Source: an uncultured Collinsella sp.
GTDB taxonomy: Bacteria; Actinomycetota; Coriobacteriia; Coriobacteriales; Coriobacteriaceae
Reading direction: 5' to 3'
Length of the DNA: 7,332 nucleotides
Assembly (NCBI GenBank): GCA_900752545.1
Contig: CAADVS010000002.1
Location: forward strand, 1 to 7,332
The notes under the pieces were generated by a model that did no database searches, had not been told where the DNA came from, and worked only from the letters and a program-made list of their open reading frames with translations. Positions 5,196-7,332 of the stretch are shown here, piece after piece (the first letter of the stretch is position 1; each line of letters starts with the position of its first letter). The position numbers were made by a program, and so were the translations under genes.

Positions 5196-7332
5196 CTACA
5201 GCGTCATGTTTGGATCGGCGTCGACGTCGAACGGCGAGATTTCACCTCGGTCGAATTTACGGCGGGCGACCTCCGCGATCATGGCTGCGTTATCGGTACA
5301 GGCAGACAAGGGCGGCACCGTTACGCGAATCCCCTGACGTCCAAGCTTCTTGATCATCATCTCGCGCAGATGCGGGTTGGCCGAGACGCCGCCGCCGATG
5401 CAGTATTCCTTACATCCGGTAGCGTGCAATGCGTTTTTGGCCTTCTTGTACTGCACGTCAAAGACAGCCGCCTCAAACGAAGCCGCCAGATCGGGCAGGT
5501 GAATCGTGCGCCCGGCCTTGGTCTCCTGCTCGATGTAGAGCGTCACGGCCGTTTTAAGACCCGAAAGCGAGAAACGATAATCTCCCCTGCTGTTAAGTGC
5601 GCGAGGAAAATCGATCGCGCGGGGATTGCCTGTCTCGGCCAGCTTGGAAATGATGGGGCCACCGGGATAGCCCAGGCCCAACGCCTTGGCCACCTTGTCG
5701 AAGGCCTCGCCCACGGCGTCGTCGAGCGTCTCACCGAGCACCTCGTAGTCGCCCCACGCCTTCACGTGCACGAGCATGGTGTGCCCACCCGAGACAAGCG
5801 TGAAGATAAACGGCGGTTTGAGGTCGGGTTGCGCCAGCAGGTTGGCAAACAGGTGCCCCTCCAGATGGTTGACGCATACGAGCGGCTTACCGGCAGCGTA
5901 GGCAAAGCCTTTGGCAAAGGCAACGCCCACCACGAGGGCGCCCACCAGGCCCGGACCCTGTGTCACGCCCACGGCGGCAAGCTCGCTGGGGGCAATGGCT
6001 CCACCCTCAAGACCAAGCGATGCTGCGGCATCCTCGAGCGCCGCATCCACGACACTCACAATCACCTCAACGTGTTTGCGCGAGGCGATCTCGGGCACCA
6101 CGCCGCCAAAGCGGGCATGAAAATCAATCTGTGTCGACACCTGGTTGGCCAACATATTGCCATCCGCATCGATAATCGCCACGGCCGTCTCGTCGCAGGA
6201 ACTCTCGATAGCGAGCACTAGGCGGCGGCGCTCAATTTCGGCACGCTCCCCCTCGGAGCGCCCAGGCGCAGGCAGCGGCCATACGCGCTGCTCTGCCGCC
6301 GTCGGCTCGGGCGAAGCATTGTCGACCGGAAGCACCAGGGGCAGCGGAGCCGTCATGACGATGGCATCCTTGCCGGCACCATAGTAGCCGAGGCGCCGTC
6401 CTGCCTCGGTAAAGCCCAGAACGTTATAAAGCGCGATCGCTCCCTCGTTGCCGTCCTCGACCTCGAGCGAAGCCGTGGTGCAGCCGAGCATCTGGGCATC
6501 ATAGCTCACGTGCGACAGCAGCTTGCGGGCAATGCCCTCACGGCGATGTGCCGGGTCGACGGCGACATCCAGAATCTGCACATCACCGTCCACGACCATA
6601 CCGCCGGCAAGGCCCAGCAGCTTGCCGTTGTCGTGTGCCACCCACCAACTACGCGGCGCAGCGACGTCCTCGCCCAGTTCGGACAGGAACATGCCCGGCG
6701 TCCACGCCTCGTGTCCGGCACCTTCAAAGCAGGCGGCCTCCAGCGCGCTCGCGCCCTCGGCATCCGCCGCGCCCATGGGACGGAACTGCAGATGACGACC
6801 GGCAAGCTCATCGGCAACGCCCGTAATTTCGCTCTGCGCACTCTCGGCAAGACCAAGACGCTTGCGCTCGTTTTCCTCGGCATCCGAAAGGCGCGTGTAA
6901 ATCGGCAGGACGCGGGCCGGATCGCCGTCACCCGCAGCGTGCGCGAGCAGCAACCCCTCGCCCGAAGGCCACCACAGGTCTCGCTCCACGCAGCGGGCGG
7001 TCTCGTCCTCACCCAGCAGCTTGCCATAGCGCACGAGACCGTCACCGGTCAGCTGAACCTGGTCCCAGTCCGCTGCTCGGCGCCACTCATCGAGCGCCAC
7101 GGCGGCCTTGACCACGTGTTCGCGCTCAAATTGACGCTCGGGACCCTCATCGACCAGCATATACAGCGCCGGATATACCTCACCGCGCATAGCATCGGCC
7201 AAGATGCCAAGCTTGCCGCGCACGCCAGCCTTCCACGCCGTCCAAGCGCAAGCGTCGAGCGTCGACACGCCCAGCAGCGGAACATTGGCACCGCGCGCGA
7301 GGCCCTTGGCAGTGGAGATGCCGATGCGCACA
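5196..7332 (-). CDS. tsaD: TsaB-RimI-TsaD fusion, N-terminus beyond window end
   Basis: The visible 711 residues join three enzymes of tRNA modification and protein acetylation; residue numbers count from the window edge. Residues 1 to about 155 are the TsaB remainder, opening at the RIGISTAKGLA motif, so roughly 70 N-terminal residues are missing and no start lies in the window. Residues about 180-330 are a RimI-type GNAT acetyltransferase, with the acetyl-CoA loop RREGIA (263-268) and EVEDGNEGAIALYNVLGF (290-307). A Pro-rich linker follows. From about 370 comes full-length TsaD: LAIESSCDET (373-382), metal ligands in HLEGH (489-493), SGGHT (514-518) and CTDNAAMIA with Asp680. TsaD with TsaB and TsaE transfers threonylcarbamoyl from its AMP adduct to A37 of ANN-decoding tRNAs (t6A); RimI acetylates ribosomal protein S18. 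All visible catalytic motifs look intact. It ends 12 bases before repeat copy 3 and has no strong terminator of its own. Confidence 0.96.
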   Translation of the reverse strand, partial: VRIGISTAKGLARGANVPLLGVSTLDACAWTAWKAGVRGKLGILADAMRGEVYPALYMLVDEGPERQFEREHVVKAAVALDEWRRAADWDQVQLTGDGLVRYGKLLGEDETARCVERDLWWPSGEGLLLAHAAGDGDPARVLPIYTRLSDAEENERKRLGLAESAQSEITGVADELAGRHLQFRPMGAADAEGASALEAACFEGAGHEAWTPGMFLSELGEDVAAPRSWWVAHDNGKLLGLAGGMVVDGDVQILDVAVDPAHRREGIARKLLSHVSYDAQMLGCTTASLEVEDGNEGAIALYNVLGFTEAGRRLGYYGAGKDAIVMTAPLPLVLPVDNASPEPTAAEQRVWPLPAPGRSEGERAEIERRRLVLAIESSCDETAVAIIDADGNMLANQVSTQIDFHARFGGVVPEIASRKHVEVIVSVVDAALEDAAASLGLEGGAIAPSELAAVGVTQGPGLVGALVVGVAFAKGFAYAAGKPLVCVNHLEGHLFANLLAQPDLKPPFIFTLVSGGHTMLVHVKAWGDYEVLGETLDDAVGEAFDKVAKALGLGYPGGPIISKLAETGNPRAIDFPRALNSRGDYRFSLSGLKTAVTLYIEQETKAGRTIHLPDLAASFEAAVFDVQYKKAKNALHATGCKEYCIGGGVSANPHLREMMIKKLGRQGIRVTVPPLSACTDNAAMIAEVARRKFDRGEISPFDVDADPNMTL

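Noticed and set aside
4974..6221. + strand ORF opposite tsaD (415 residues)
   Set aside because: Runs through repeat copy 3 and the antisense of a well-supported TsaD; no recognisable domain.

Overview
The window looks like chromosomal DNA of a Collinsella-like member of the Coriobacteriia (Actinomycetota). This is an inference from the GC-rich coding sequence, the single-chain TsaB-RimI-TsaD fusion and the overall gene style; no marker gene such as 16S rRNA is present. All three large genes lie on the minus strand. No CRISPR array, tRNA, rRNA or transposase gene was seen.

Region by region, in + coordinates. Positions 1-108 hold the 3' part of a structured hairpin repeat (copy 1), which ends against the stop codon of the next gene. 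Positions 109-2292 encode a large protein with an N-terminal helical (possibly winged-helix) region, about 320 residues of charged low-complexity linker, and a C-terminal Toprim domain like that of Wadjet JetD (DUF2220). Positions 2293-2476 hold its regulatory region and the cstA terminator. Positions 2477-4366 encode a CstA-family carbon-starvation transporter. Positions 4367-5195 are an 829-base intergenic region. It holds a cstA promoter with a palindrome inside its spacer, a 5' UTR with a short Ile/Val-rich leader peptide, a set of alternative hairpins ending in an intrinsic terminator, and then hairpin-repeat copies 2 and 3. Positions 5196-7332 encode most of a TsaB-RimI-TsaD fusion, cut at its N-terminus by the window end.

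Two signals stand out. First, the cstA leader reads like a his/ilv-type transcription attenuator. The peptide ends Q-L-I-I-I-S-V-V-I-I-stop, and four pairings (B, C, D, T) form a mutually exclusive chain that would couple stalling at Ile/Val codons to read-through into cstA. Ile and Val are made from pyruvate, and some CstA-family proteins import pyruvate or peptides, so such control would make metabolic sense. Second, a family of roughly 155-bp hairpin elements occurs three times in 5.2 kb. Two 16-nt core blocks and a TTAAT loop are invariant, while most of the long flanking arms differ in sequence between copies yet stay almost perfectly complementary within each copy. That pattern points to selection on structure, or to template-switch repair of a palindrome. 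It does not fit the fixed ends of an ordinary transposon. I cannot match it to a named family.

The three proteins do not form an obvious pathway: a putative nucleic-acid enzyme, a nutrient transporter and a tRNA-modification/acetyltransferase fusion. Each appears to be its own transcription unit, separated by terminators or hairpin elements.
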